Shown piece by piece: positions 1 to 8,432 of a stretch of DNA of 64,000 bases; position 1 is the first letter of the stretch, and each line of letters opens with the position of its first letter. Where the stretch lies: assembly GCF_007859955.1 (NCBI RefSeq), contig NZ_SJPR01000001.1:1369590-1433589 (forward strand). Direction: 5' to 3'. Under the pieces are notes generated by a model. The model had not been told where the DNA came from, searched no databases, and saw nothing but the letters and a program-made list of their open reading frames with translations. The position numbers and the translations under genes were made by a program. The DNA is from Botrimarina colliarenosi (lineage in GTDB: Bacteria > Planctomycetota > Planctomycetia > Pirellulales > Lacipirellulaceae).

Positions 1-852
1 ACCAACGGTTGGGTCTACCTGACGCACAGCCACGCCCTCGACCGCAAGAGCGAGAAGGGCGAAACCGCCTCGATGACGCGACTGGTGCGCGGCAAGATCG
101 TTGACCACGCCTGGACCGACCAACAGGTCCTCTTCGAGGCCGACCCCGCCACCTACCGGTACACGACGCACCACTTCGGCAGTCGGATCGCCTTCGACCC
201 CGAGGGACGGCTCTACTTCTCGATCGGCGAGCGCGGCCACCAAGACGACGCCCAGAACCCGAATCTCCCCAACGGCAAGGTTCACCGCGTCAATCGCGAC
301 GGGTCGATCCCGGCCGACAACCCGTTCGCCGATGGCGTGAAGGGGTTGCCGTCGGTCTTCACCTACGGCAACCGTAACCCGCAAGGCCTAGCGACGCACC
401 CGGCGACCGGCGTCATCTGGGAGAGCGAGCACGGCCCGATGGGGGGCGACGAGATCAACGTTCTCGAAGGGGGCGTCAACTACGGGTGGCCCAAGATCAC
501 CTACGGTCTCAACTACAACGGGACCCCCATCACCGACACGCAACGGGCCGAGGGGATGCGGCAGCCGGTCTCGTACTGGGCGCCGTCGATCGCCGTCTGC
601 GGCATCGAGTTTAGCCAGGGCGACGAGTTCCCGCGTTGGAAGGACCACCTGATCGTCGGCGGCCTCGGGCACGAGACGCTCCAGCGGCTGGCGATCGCCG
701 ACGGCCACGTGATGCACACCGAGCAACTGCTGCAGGGCGCCGGCCGCGTCCGCGACGTGGCGGTCGACCCCAGCGGCGCGATTTATGCGGTGCTCAACGG
801 CCCCGCGATCGTGATCCGTCTCACCAACGGCGGCGTCGCACGGCGTCAATAA
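1..852 (+). CDS. PQQ-dependent sugar dehydrogenase, 5' partial
   Basis: The frame is open from base 1, so the true start lies before the window; 283 residues remain. The visible part matches the six-bladed beta-propeller of the glucose/sorbosone (soluble aldose) dehydrogenase family: motifs FGSRIAFDPEGRLYFSIGERG-like (about residues 57-77, with Gly-Glu-Arg), GNRNPQG, WESEHGPMGGDEIN and GVNYGWP are the PQQ/Ca-binding loops of that family. The usual role is periplasmic oxidation of aldose sugars with PQQ as cofactor. The signal peptide cannot be seen. It converges with the histidine kinase 6 bp downstream, so the two transcription units end almost back to back. Planctomycetes often encode propeller proteins of this family with unknown substrates, so only the family is claimed. 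Confidence 0.85.
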   Translation, partial: TNGWVYLTHSHALDRKSEKGETASMTRLVRGKIVDHAWTDQQVLFEADPATYRYTTHHFGSRIAFDPEGRLYFSIGERGHQDDAQNPNLPNGKVHRVNRDGSIPADNPFADGVKGLPSVFTYGNRNPQGLATHPATGVIWESEHGPMGGDEINVLEGGVNYGWPKITYGLNYNGTPITDTQRAEGMRQPVSYWAPSIAVCGIEFSQGDEFPRWKDHLIVGGLGHETLQRLAIADGHVMHTEQLLQGAGRVRDVAVDPSGAIYAVLNGPAIVIRLTNGGVARRQ

Positions 853-858
853 ACGGCG

Positions 859-3021
859 TCAATAAACCGCGCCCGGGGACGCCGCGAGGAGGTCTTGTGG
901 GTCGTCGACGGCTTCGTGCCGTTCGTCGGCGGACTCCGGTTCGGCGGGGGCGTCGGCCATGGGCAGCCAGACCCGGAAGGTCGTTCCCTCGCCCAATTCG
1001 GAGTCGCACTCGATCCGGCCGCCATGCTTGGTGACGACGATGTCGTGAGAGATAGCGAGCCCTTGCCCGGTCCCTTTTCCGACCTCTTTGGTGGTGAAGA
1101 ACTGCTCGTACATCCGGCGTTTCACCTCAGGCGTCATGCCGCCGCCGTTGTCGGCGATTTCAATCAACACACCGTCGGACTCGACCCGGGTCGCGACGCG
1201 GATCGTCCCGAGAGGGTCGTCCTCGGCGCGGACCTCGGTGATCGCGTCGGCGGCGTTAACGATCAGGTTCAGCACCAGTTGGCTGATGTCGTTGGTGAGG
1301 ACCGGCAAGAGCGGCAATTCGGGATCGAGATCGAGCTGCAGCTCCGCGGTGTACTTCCAGCGATTGCGAGAAATGGTGGCGGCGCTCTCGACCAACGTAT
1401 TGAGGTCAACAAGCTCTTTGGCGGCGGTTCCGGGATGCGACATCACCCGCATGGCGCGGACGATCTCGGTGACCCGACCGATCGCGACGTCCGACTCCTC
1501 GATCGCCGCGGGGGCGTGCTGTTTGAGACGTTCCAGCATGCGGGTCCAATCCGCAGCGGGACGGGTCGTCTCGGTGGGCGCCTCGGCGTGATGGTCGCGT
1601 TGGCACGACTCGGCGATGCCGAGCAGCGTCGCGACCGCATCGCGCAGGAAGGTGAGATTGGCGGCGGCGCATTGGATGGGCGTGTTGATCTCGTGGGCGA
1701 TGCCGGCGGCGAGCTGCCCGACCGCTTGGAGCCTGTCTCCGTTCTGGACCCGATCACGGAGTCGATTCAATTCGGTGACGTCGGTGTAGACGCCAACGAT
1801 CCCCGTGATCGACCCGTCGTCTCCGGTCAACGCCGCCTTAGAGACGACCAGCTCTCGTTGGACTCCACTCTTGAGACGCTTCGCCGCCACCCGGTTCGTG
1901 ACGGCTTCCCCACTCCTGAGGAGCTCCTCCTCAATGGCCAGCTTCTTGATGCGGGATTCGTCTTCCCAAGGCAGGTGCTCGTCAGAAAGGCCGACGATCG
2001 ACTCCTCGTCGTCGAACTCTACCAGTCTTGCGTAGGCGCGATTGCATCCCAGGTAGACGCCGTTGGTGTCTTTCCAGAAAACGCCGTTCGGAGCCGCGGT
2101 AATCAGGGACTCGATCAAGTGGTGTTCGGCGGCCAGGTCCTGTGTCCGCTCGCTGACGCGTCGTTCCAGGGCGGCGTTGAGCGTGGCGAGTTCACCGGCC
2201 GTCTGGCGTTGGCGATTAATGAGAAGCCCCCCGTACGTGAGGGCCGCGACGAGCAGCACGATAAAGATCCGCTGCCGGACCGCGTCGTTGTTCGAACGCT
2301 CCGTCAGTGCGTGGTGGACCGACGCCAAGGCGATTTCTAGGCAATCGCCAGCGACCGACGCGTCGAGCGCCGCGACCGTTTCGAGGATGGCGTCTCGGTC
2401 ACGGATCGTCGTCAAGTACCTGGCGACGCTCGCGAGGACGGCCTTGTTGGGCGAATCGCCCGGCGTCTGGCCGAGGACCCAGTTCAACTCTTGACTCGCC
2501 TCCTTGAGTTCGCCGGGAGTGACGCCGCCGAGGACGCGGGCGCGATGGATCGTGTCGGCGATCGGAAGCAAATCAATCGCCGTTGATGGCGACTCGGTCT
2601 CAAAGGCCTCGGTCAAGCCGCGGAGGGCGTTGTCGGCGGCCCTTGTGGCGTTCCGATAGACCGAGTGGTCGGTCTTGAACTGCTCAATCTCGTCGATATC
2701 TCTAAGCAGGAAGGCGAGGGGGTCGACCGTCACCAATTCCGCATCGGGATCGTAACTGAGAAGCGTTTGCCTCAGCGATTCGGCGTTTTTCCTCAATCGC
2801 TTTGACGCGGCCGTTAGTGCGTCGTAGTCCCAGGCCTGTCCGGAGGCTAGCCGCTGGACCGCCTTAGTCGCGGTCCGCAATTCCACCGCCGCGTTGTCGA
2901 TCTTGTTGTGCAACGTCTCCAAACCGACGCCGCGGTCAAGGAGTGACCAAAACGCAAAGCCCAATACGGCGCCTGACAGCACGCCGAGGGGGCCCCAACT
3001 CGCAAGGCGATGGTGGCTCAC
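859..3021 (-). CDS. Membrane sensor histidine kinase with PAS domain
   Basis: A 720-residue two-component kinase. An N-terminal membrane segment (about 11-27) and a second one (about 251-269) bracket a roughly 220-residue helical extracytoplasmic sensor region. A short coiled coil and a PAS domain follow (about 300-420), then the dimerisation/phosphoacceptor helix with IAHEINTPIQ (His443), the N-box LVLNLIVNAADAI, the G1 box DNGGGM and the G2 box GTGQGLAIS of the HATPase domain. No receiver domain or cognate regulator lies next to it. The start is GTG and overlaps the stop of the upstream peroxidase gene (GTGA), so the two are translationally coupled. This suggests, by inference only, a redox-related signal. 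The PAS region resembles PAS_4-type small-molecule sensors. Confidence 0.9.
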   Translation of the reverse strand: MSHHRLASWGPLGVLSGAVLGFAFWSLLDRGVGLETLHNKIDNAAVELRTATKAVQRLASGQAWDYDALTAASKRLRKNAESLRQTLLSYDPDAELVTVDPLAFLLRDIDEIEQFKTDHSVYRNATRAADNALRGLTEAFETESPSTAIDLLPIADTIHRARVLGGVTPGELKEASQELNWVLGQTPGDSPNKAVLASVARYLTTIRDRDAILETVAALDASVAGDCLEIALASVHHALTERSNNDAVRQRIFIVLLVAALTYGGLLINRQRQTAGELATLNAALERRVSERTQDLAAEHHLIESLITAAPNGVFWKDTNGVYLGCNRAYARLVEFDDEESIVGLSDEHLPWEDESRIKKLAIEEELLRSGEAVTNRVAAKRLKSGVQRELVVSKAALTGDDGSITGIVGVYTDVTELNRLRDRVQNGDRLQAVGQLAAGIAHEINTPIQCAAANLTFLRDAVATLLGIAESCQRDHHAEAPTETTRPAADWTRMLERLKQHAPAAIEESDVAIGRVTEIVRAMRVMSHPGTAAKELVDLNTLVESAATISRNRWKYTAELQLDLDPELPLLPVLTNDISQLVLNLIVNAADAITEVRAEDDPLGTIRVATRVESDGVLIEIADNGGGMTPEVKRRMYEQFFTTKEVGKGTGQGLAISHDIVVTKHGGRIECDSELGEGTTFRVWLPMADAPAEPESADERHEAVDDPQDLLAASPGAVY

Positions 3022-4016
3022 AGCGTCTCCTTCGGCGTGTCGCCCGTGAGCGTGTTCAGGAAGACAACGATCTTGCGGATCTCGGCCAGGTCCGGTTCGT
3101 CAGCGCCGACTTGGTAGTGCAGCATCACGTGCACCGCGTCTTCGAGGTTTAGCGCCGAGCCATCGTGGAAGTAGGGTCCTGTGAGCGCTACGTTCCGCAG
3201 CGACGGGACGCGGAACACGTGCCGGTCTTGCTCACGCTGGGTGTGATTGAACCGGCCGAGATCGCTCGGGCGTAGCTCCCGCGACGCGACAAAGTACTCC
3301 CGCATGACGCCGAGTCGTTGAAACAGATTCCCACCCACCGCCTCGCCCTGGTGGCAAGAGATGCAGCCGTGTCGCTTGAACAACTCGAAGCCCTCGAGGG
3401 CTTCCTTCGAGACGGCGTCGTCGTCGCCCTGAAGCCAGCCGTCGAAGGGGGCGTTGAGTGTCGCCAGCGAGGTCTCGAACGCCTCGATCGCGATGCGGAC
3501 GCGTTCGGCGGTCGCCGGCCCACCGAAGGCGCTCGCGAAGGCCGCGGTCAGACTGGCGTCGTTGCCGATCCGTTGAAGGACCTCGGCCCAATCGGACGCC
3601 ATCTCTTTCGGGTGATGGATCGGGCCGTCCACCTGTTGTCGCAGGTTCGCCGCGCGGCCGTCCCAAAACTGGGCGATGTTCAAGGCCGAGTTGAACACCG
3701 TCGGCGCGTTGATATCCCCGGGTTGGCCGTCGACGCCAATCGAGAAGCACTGCCCATCGTCTCCGCCCTGAGACAGGTCGTGACAGCTCGCACACGAGAC
3801 CGTCCCGTCGCGTGAGAGCCGTGGGTCGTGGAACAATCGGCGGCCGAGCGCGACGAGTTTCGGGTCCAGTCCGGTCGGCGCCTCGATGGGAGTGATGGGC
3901 TTCCCGCGGTAATTGCTCTTGGTTCGACTCGCGACGTGCCGGAAGTTGACGCGGTCGGAAGGTTGCCTAAAGGCAGCCAAACCATGCCGACGCCGACGAT
4001 CAACGAGACAGCACAC
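3018..4016 (-). CDS. Di-haem cytochrome c peroxidase (MauG/CcpA family)
   Basis: Two c-type haem sites, CASCH (Cys75/Cys78/His79) and CISCH (Cys219/Cys222/His223), in a protein of 332 residues with the family core LGRRLFHDPRLSRDGTVSC, followed by a conserved C-terminal SLRNVALTGPYFHDGS-type block. Such enzymes reduce hydrogen peroxide to water in the periplasm using cytochrome c electrons. The longest frame starts at a GTG and begins VCCLVDRRRR, which is not a signal peptide. The neighbouring reverse frame across about 3970-4060 instead encodes a good hydrophobic export segment (VLGACAVSLIVGVGMVWL), so a frameshift, natural or from assembly, near 3945-3985 probably separates the signal from the catalytic part. 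The enzyme's stop overlaps the kinase start. Confidence 0.85.
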   Translation of the reverse strand: MCCLVDRRRRHGLAAFRQPSDRVNFRHVASRTKSNYRGKPITPIEAPTGLDPKLVALGRRLFHDPRLSRDGTVSCASCHDLSQGGDDGQCFSIGVDGQPGDINAPTVFNSALNIAQFWDGRAANLRQQVDGPIHHPKEMASDWAEVLQRIGNDASLTAAFASAFGGPATAERVRIAIEAFETSLATLNAPFDGWLQGDDDAVSKEALEGFELFKRHGCISCHQGEAVGGNLFQRLGVMREYFVASRELRPSDLGRFNHTQREQDRHVFRVPSLRNVALTGPYFHDGSALNLEDAVHVMLHYQVGADEPDLAEIRKIVVFLNTLTGDTPKETL

Positions 4017-4331
4017 GCCCCTAAGACGGGGGCGAAGGACGTTCCCCCCGGCGGTGGCGAGCTGAGAGTGGGCGGATGGTCGGCGCTGCCATGGTCGGCG
4101 GCGTAGGGAGGTCGGTGCCGTTATGGGAACCTAGAAATCTGGGCCGCCTCACCGCTCGCCAAACGAGGTTCCCCCTCGGTTAACCGCACGCCCGACGCGT
4201 CGCGAGGAGCCGCCTGGAGCGGTCCGGCCCGTTGTCTTGTCGGACCACCGGCAATCCGGGCAGCGATCGCCTACAATCGTTACATCCGCTAGACGCCCCC
4301 TTCCCACTCCCACGAGCAAAGGCGCCCTGTC
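4017..4331. other. Intergenic region, 315 bp, divergent promoters
   Basis: No independent gene is seen. The left part (to about 4060, reverse strand) carries the hydrophobic out-of-frame segment that probably belongs to the peroxidase signal peptide. The rest lies between two divergently transcribed genes and should hold both promoters, but no clear -35/-10 pair can be named. Confidence 0.4.
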
Positions 4332-4916
4332 ATGTCCCGTTGCCTGCCTTTTGTCGTCGGCCTTCTGCTGGCGATCCCCGCCGCCGTCACCCAAGCCCAG
4401 ACCGACGCCGTGAATAGCCCACCGCCCGCCGCGCTCGACTTCACGATGGAGACCCTCGACGGCGAGCCCGTCGAACTCGCCGAGAAGTACGCCGGCAAGG
4501 TGGTGCTGTTCGTCAACGTCGCGAGCAAGTGCGGTTTCACCAAGCAGTACGACGGCTTGCAGGACCTGCACGCCAAGTACGGTGACCAGGGGCTCGTCGT
4601 TGTCGGCGTTCCCTGCAATCAGTTCGGCGGCCAAGAGCCCGGCACGGCGGATGAGATCGCCCAGTTCTGCTCGAGCACTTACGGCGTCGAGTTCGACATG
4701 CTCGGCAAAGTCGAAGTCAACGGCGAGGGTCAGTGCCCGCTGTACGCTTACCTGACGAAAGAGTCGCCGTACCCCGGCCCGATCAAGTGGAACTTCGAGA
4801 AGTTCCTTATCGGTCGCGACGGCGAGGTGACCGGCCGTTATGCGTCGCGGGTGACGCCCGACAGCGTCGAGCTGGTCGCCGATATCGAGCACGAGTTGGC
4901 GAAGGATAACGAGTAA
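4332..4916 (+). CDS. Glutathione peroxidase family protein, secreted
   Basis: 194 residues starting with a classical signal peptide (MSRCLPFVVGLLLAIPAAVT, cleavage after about residue 22). The family triad is visible: Cys67 in NVASKCGFT (cysteine form, not selenocysteine), Gln in CNQFGGQEPGT, and Trp in KWNFEKFLIGRDG. Members reduce hydrogen or lipid peroxides, many using thioredoxin in place of glutathione; here the location would be periplasmic. It is divergent from the cytochrome c peroxidase, so two peroxide-removing enzymes share one intergenic region. Length matches the family (about 160 residues plus signal and linker). Confidence 0.93.
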   Translation: MSRCLPFVVGLLLAIPAAVTQAQTDAVNSPPPAALDFTMETLDGEPVELAEKYAGKVVLFVNVASKCGFTKQYDGLQDLHAKYGDQGLVVVGVPCNQFGGQEPGTADEIAQFCSSTYGVEFDMLGKVEVNGEGQCPLYAYLTKESPYPGPIKWNFEKFLIGRDGEVTGRYASRVTPDSVELVADIEHELAKDNE

Positions 4917-4923
4917 GCGGGAT

Positions 4924-5038
4924 TCTCCCCTCGCTTTCAGGGAGGGGTCGGGGGAGGGTGACGGCGTTCATCACAGGACAGTCTTCCTGTTGCGGAAACT
5001 GGTGACCCTCCCCTAGCCCCTCCCTAAAAGGGAGGGGG
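4924..5038. repeat. Long imperfect inverted repeat between convergent genes
   Basis: Arms of about 35 bp (about 4924-4959 and 5004-5038) rich in CTCCCC/GGGGAGG pair with a few mismatches around a 45-bp loop. Each arm also holds a smaller hairpin (CCCTCCCTAAAAGGGAGGG on the right). It sits exactly between the convergent GPx and esterase genes, so it may end transcription from both sides. This form of GGGAGGG-rich palindrome is also a common intergenic repeat in planctomycetes. Confidence 0.6.
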
Positions 5039-5043
5039 ATTTC

Positions 5044-6015
5044 TCACTCTGGCTTCGTGGCGTAGCCGCGGCCGACGAGCCAGCCCTCGAGCACCGCGGG
5101 CCAAGCCGCGACGCTGCCGCTGGCTGGCGCCATGCCGAAGCCGTGACCGCCCGTCTCGTAGAGGTGCATCTCAACCGGCACGCCGTGGCTCCGGCACGCG
5201 TCGTAGTAGCGCTGCGCGTTGGCGACCGGCACGGCGCCGTCATTGATGCTGTGGATCAGTAGCGCCGGCGGCGTCGAGTCGGTCACTTGCTCGTCGGCCG
5301 ACAGCAGGGCTTCCAACTCGGCGTTGGGCGACGCGCCCAGCAGATTGTGTTGTGATCCCTGATGGGTCACGTTGTCACGCATCGAGATGACCGGGTAGAT
5401 CAGCACCGAGAAGTCGGGCCGGGCCGAAACCCTGTCGAGAGAAACCTTGTCGAGGGAGTCATCGAACCCTTCGAGCGAAAGGTCGGGGAGCGTCGAGGCC
5501 GACGCGGCGAGGTGGCCGCCCGCCGAAAAACCCATCACGCCGATTCGCTGGGGATCGACGCCCCACTCGGCCGCACGGCTCCGCAAGAGGCGGATCGCCC
5601 GTTGGGCGTCAAAAAGCGGCACGGGGTGGCGATGCTTGCCGCCGCCACACCGATACGGGACCACCGCCGCGGTGACGCCGCGTTCGGCGAGCCATTGCGC
5701 GACGAGATGGCCTTCTTTATCGATTGCCTGCCCGCCATAGCCGCCTCCTGGAAAGACAACGATCGCGGCGCCGGTAGCGCGGTCAGCGTCGGCCCGGTAG
5801 AGACTGACGACGGGCTGCTCGACGCCGGTGAGCCAGCGATTCGGCCGGCCGCCAGCGCTGCGGTCTTCGTAGTCGCCGATCTCGCTGGCGGGTGGCGCGG
5901 AATCACTCCACAGGGGCAGCTCGAGGGGTTCACTGCCGCGCGCGGCCATGGTGGTGCTCAGCAAGAGGGCGGTCAAAGGCAAGAGGGTGGTCAAGGCGAG
6001 GGGCAGGGATCTCAT
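5044..6015 (-). CDS. Secreted alpha/beta-hydrolase esterase
   Basis: 323 residues with an N-terminal signal peptide (about 1-27, ending near TTMAARGSEP). The fold markers are the oxyanion-type VVFPGGGYGG, the nucleophile elbow GFSAGGH (Ser164), the acid loop LLIHSINDGAVPV and the catalytic His in GGHGFGM. This pattern belongs to the BD-FAE/acetyl-xylan esterase-like group often found in planctomycete polysaccharide breakdown, so an acyl-ester hydrolase acting on plant or algal glycans is likely, but the substrate is not known. The ATG overlaps the stop of rsmD upstream (ATGA), so both are in one transcript. Confidence 0.87.
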   Translation of the reverse strand: MRSLPLALTTLLPLTALLLSTTMAARGSEPLELPLWSDSAPPASEIGDYEDRSAGGRPNRWLTGVEQPVVSLYRADADRATGAAIVVFPGGGYGGQAIDKEGHLVAQWLAERGVTAAVVPYRCGGGKHRHPVPLFDAQRAIRLLRSRAAEWGVDPQRIGVMGFSAGGHLAASASTLPDLSLEGFDDSLDKVSLDRVSARPDFSVLIYPVISMRDNVTHQGSQHNLLGASPNAELEALLSADEQVTDSTPPALLIHSINDGAVPVANAQRYYDACRSHGVPVEMHLYETGGHGFGMAPASGSVAAWPAVLEGWLVGRGYATKPE

Positions 6016-6710
6016 TCGCCGCTTGCTCCGGTATGCAGGACGCCGACTACGGCGGGGCGGTACTCGCGGACGTCCCAGCCGACTTCGCTGCGGTGGGCTT
6101 TGACGTCGCCGCCGGGGAGGAGAGAAAAGTCGAACCGTTCGTCCGCTTCAACGATCAGCATGCTCTCGGGCGGCGCGTGCTTCAACAGGCCGCTGATGAG
6201 CATCAGCATCTCTTCCTGGCGATCGATAAAGAACGCGTAGGGGGGCGAGACAAACGCCAGCCAGGGGGTCGCCGGGTCGGCCGCCCCTGCCGCGCCCCCG
6301 CCGCTGGGCAGGTCCCGCTGCGCCCAGACGAACGCGCTGGCGATCAGCAATTCGCAAGACGACTCGACCTTCACCGCGGCGATGTTTTGTTTGACCACCG
6401 CCGCGGTCGGGACATGGCGTTCGATAAACAGGCAGCTGGTCGCCCCGCGGCTGAGCGCCTCGAGCCCCAGGGCGCCAGTGCCGGCGAAGACGTCGATCGC
6501 GTGCTTCCCCTCGGCGTGGGTGCCGACCAGATTGAAGATCGCCTCGCGGACGCGGTGCTTCATCGGCCGGGTGACCCGCTCACCGGTCGCCTTGCCGGTG
6601 GAGTGCAGCAGGGGCTCGCACGTGAGCTTGGTGCCGCGGTAACGGCCGCCGATGATGCGTAAATCGACTGCTTCGGTCGGCGTGTCGCTCTGCTTGCGTC
6701 GCTTGGGCAT
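6012..6710 (-). CDS. rsmD: 16S rRNA (guanine(966)-N(2))-methyltransferase RsmD
   Basis: 232 residues with the RsmD order of motifs: RIIGGRYRGTKL near the N-terminus, TRPMKHRVREAIFNLVG, the SAM-binding motif I AIDVFAGTGALGLEALSRGA, and IERH with acidic Glu. The catalytic tetrapeptide of motif IV reads SPPY (LAFVSPPYAFF) where enterobacterial RsmD has DPP(F/Y). SPPY is tolerated in the wider amino-methyltransferase family, so activity is probable. RsmD methylates G966 of 16S rRNA in the assembled small subunit. An insertion rich in Gly/Ala (GGGAAGAAD) precedes motif IV. It is coupled to the downstream esterase by a 4-bp overlap. Confidence 0.88.
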   Translation of the reverse strand: MPKRRKQSDTPTEAVDLRIIGGRYRGTKLTCEPLLHSTGKATGERVTRPMKHRVREAIFNLVGTHAEGKHAIDVFAGTGALGLEALSRGATSCLFIERHVPTAAVVKQNIAAVKVESSCELLIASAFVWAQRDLPSGGGAAGAADPATPWLAFVSPPYAFFIDRQEEMLMLISGLLKHAPPESMLIVEADERFDFSLLPGGDVKAHRSEVGWDVREYRPAVVGVLHTGASGE

Positions 6711-6980
6711 TCCGTAGAGAGGCTCGGTAATCGGTAAAGAGGGCGGAGGTCAAATGACCGAGGAGTGATAATAACCGGTGGCGGAGGGCTTCGCTGAGCC
6801 CCGCACGAATGGCGGGCCAAACTCGGCCCCCCAGCGGAATTTTGGCGGCGGGGGGCGACCTCTTCTGGAGCGTGGCCCGTATCCCCTATCATTGGGGCTC
6901 AGCCAACCGGCAATTCGCCCCGTGACGCGGGCGATCGTCCCCGTCACCAGCCAACTATCTCCTAGCCTCTCGAATAAGCG

Positions 6981-8126
6981 ATGCCGCTCCTCCGTACGAC
7001 GGTCGCAGCCGTTACGCTTTGTCTCGCAGCGACGGCGTTCGCCGACGTCCAGGCCGATTACCAGGCCGCGGTCGGAGCCTACCGGGACCAGATCCGGCAA
7101 ATCGAGAAGCTGAACTCCGAGTATCAAGACGCCGACGTCTCGCGGCGCGAAGCCATCAATGACCAGCTGAAGCCCCTCGTGGCGGAGGCCTCAACCAAAC
7201 TCGACGTTATGACCGACGCGGCCCTAGAAGTCTTCAAAGCGAACCCGATGGCCGACGAGCAGATCACCGATCTGCTGCAGACGGTCGTGGAGTTCCAGAT
7301 CGTCGGCGGCCCCAACGGGGGTGGCGACCAGTACGAGGCGGCCCTGCCAATCCTCGAAGCCCTGATCGATGGCGGCGACAAGAAGCCGGAACTGCCGATG
7401 TGGGGCGTCCTCGCCGCGGTCTCCACCAACGAATTCGACCTAGCGGACAAATTCGCCAAGATCGCCGTCGAGACAGGCGCCGTCCGGGCCCAACCGGGCG
7501 ACTCCGAAGCGGCCCAAGAGACCTTTGGCGCGGCGATGCGGTACCTGGAAGAGAAAGACCGCTACCGGGCCCGGTGGGAGAAAGAGGCGAAGATCCGCCA
7601 GGCCGAGGCGGCCGCTGACAACAATCCCCGCGTCAAGATGACGCTCTCCAAGGGCGACATCGTCATCGAGCTGTTCGAGGACCAGGCCCCCATCGCCACG
7701 GCCAACTTCCTCTCGCTCGTGAAGGACGGCTTCTACGACGGCGTCGTCTTCCACCGGGTGCTCCCCCGCTTCATGGCCCAGGGTGGCGACCCGACCGGCT
7801 CCGGCTCCGGCGGCCCCGGCTACTCGATCGCTTGCGAGTGCTCACGGCCCGACCACCGCCAGCACTTCCGCGGCACGCTCAGCATGGCCCACGCCGGCAA
7901 GGATACGGGCGGGTCTCAGTTTTTCCTCTGCTTCGTTCCTACCGATTTCTTGGACGGCCGCCACACCGCCTTCGGCCGCGTCGTCGAGGGGATCGAGCTG
8001 CTCGGCGAGATCCAGCGGATCGACCCGGGCGCCCGCAGCGGCGTCGAGCCCGACAAAATCGTGAAGGCCGAAGTCCTCCGCGACCGCGGCGGCGACTACG
8101 ACTTCAAGAAGCTGCCCAAGAGGTAA
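6981..8126 (+). CDS. Secreted cyclophilin-type peptidyl-prolyl isomerase with N-terminal helical extension
   Basis: 381 residues: a signal peptide (MPLLRTTVAAVTLCLAATAFA), a helical, charged region of about 180 residues that I do not recognise as a named domain, and a C-terminal cyclophilin domain from about 215. Its markers are FLSLVKDGFYDGVVFHRVLP, FMAQGGDPTGSGSGGPGY, GTLSMAHAGKDTGGSQFF and the closing FGRVVEGIELL. The domain catalyses cis-trans isomerisation of prolyl bonds, here outside the cytoplasm. The N-terminal part probably gives partner binding or dimerisation, as in other helical-extended periplasmic PPIases, but this is inference. It is divergent from rsmD with a 270-bp promoter region. 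Confidence 0.92.
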   Translation: MPLLRTTVAAVTLCLAATAFADVQADYQAAVGAYRDQIRQIEKLNSEYQDADVSRREAINDQLKPLVAEASTKLDVMTDAALEVFKANPMADEQITDLLQTVVEFQIVGGPNGGGDQYEAALPILEALIDGGDKKPELPMWGVLAAVSTNEFDLADKFAKIAVETGAVRAQPGDSEAAQETFGAAMRYLEEKDRYRARWEKEAKIRQAEAAADNNPRVKMTLSKGDIVIELFEDQAPIATANFLSLVKDGFYDGVVFHRVLPRFMAQGGDPTGSGSGGPGYSIACECSRPDHRQHFRGTLSMAHAGKDTGGSQFFLCFVPTDFLDGRHTAFGRVVEGIELLGEIQRIDPGARSGVEPDKIVKAEVLRDRGGDYDFKKLPKR

Positions 8127-8432
8127 GCCCTCGGCACGGGGCCCAAAGGACTCCCCCCTCCCCGGAGCGGCGGCGGCAATTCGGTTGACCGGATTGGCGC
8201 CCCTAGCTCCGGGGTTTTTTATTGCGCGAAGCGAAAAAGAGGGCGCCCGATCTTCCCGGATCGATAAGCACCCCACATGGGGGGTTGGGAACCCCCGGTG
8301 ATCGCCTGATTGACGACCAGCCCCCCGGCGCGTACGCTGGCTTTGCTCTGGCCAATGCTGCGGGCGAATTCTATTCGCCCGCGTTATTGACGGGCCGCTG
8401 GCGCCGGCCTGAATCTCCAATTTGCGTTTGGG
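8127..8432. other. Intergenic region, 306 bp
   Basis: Holds the candidate terminator at 8200-8220 of the cyclophilin gene and presumably the LysR promoter. A short GC-poor patch (ATTCTATTCGCCCGCGTTATTGACG region, near 8365-8395) is the most AT-rich part before the LysR start. No gene is supported. Confidence 0.4.
8200..8220 (+). terminator. Weak intrinsic terminator after cyclophilin gene
   Basis: CCCC, a 7-base loop, GGGG and then six T. The stem is only 4 bp, but the T-tract follows directly, so function is plausible and not certain. Confidence 0.45.

Noticed and set aside
895..2340. 481-codon open frame antisense to the histidine kinase
   Set aside because: Shadow in the GC-rich complementary frame; kinase motifs are on the other strand.
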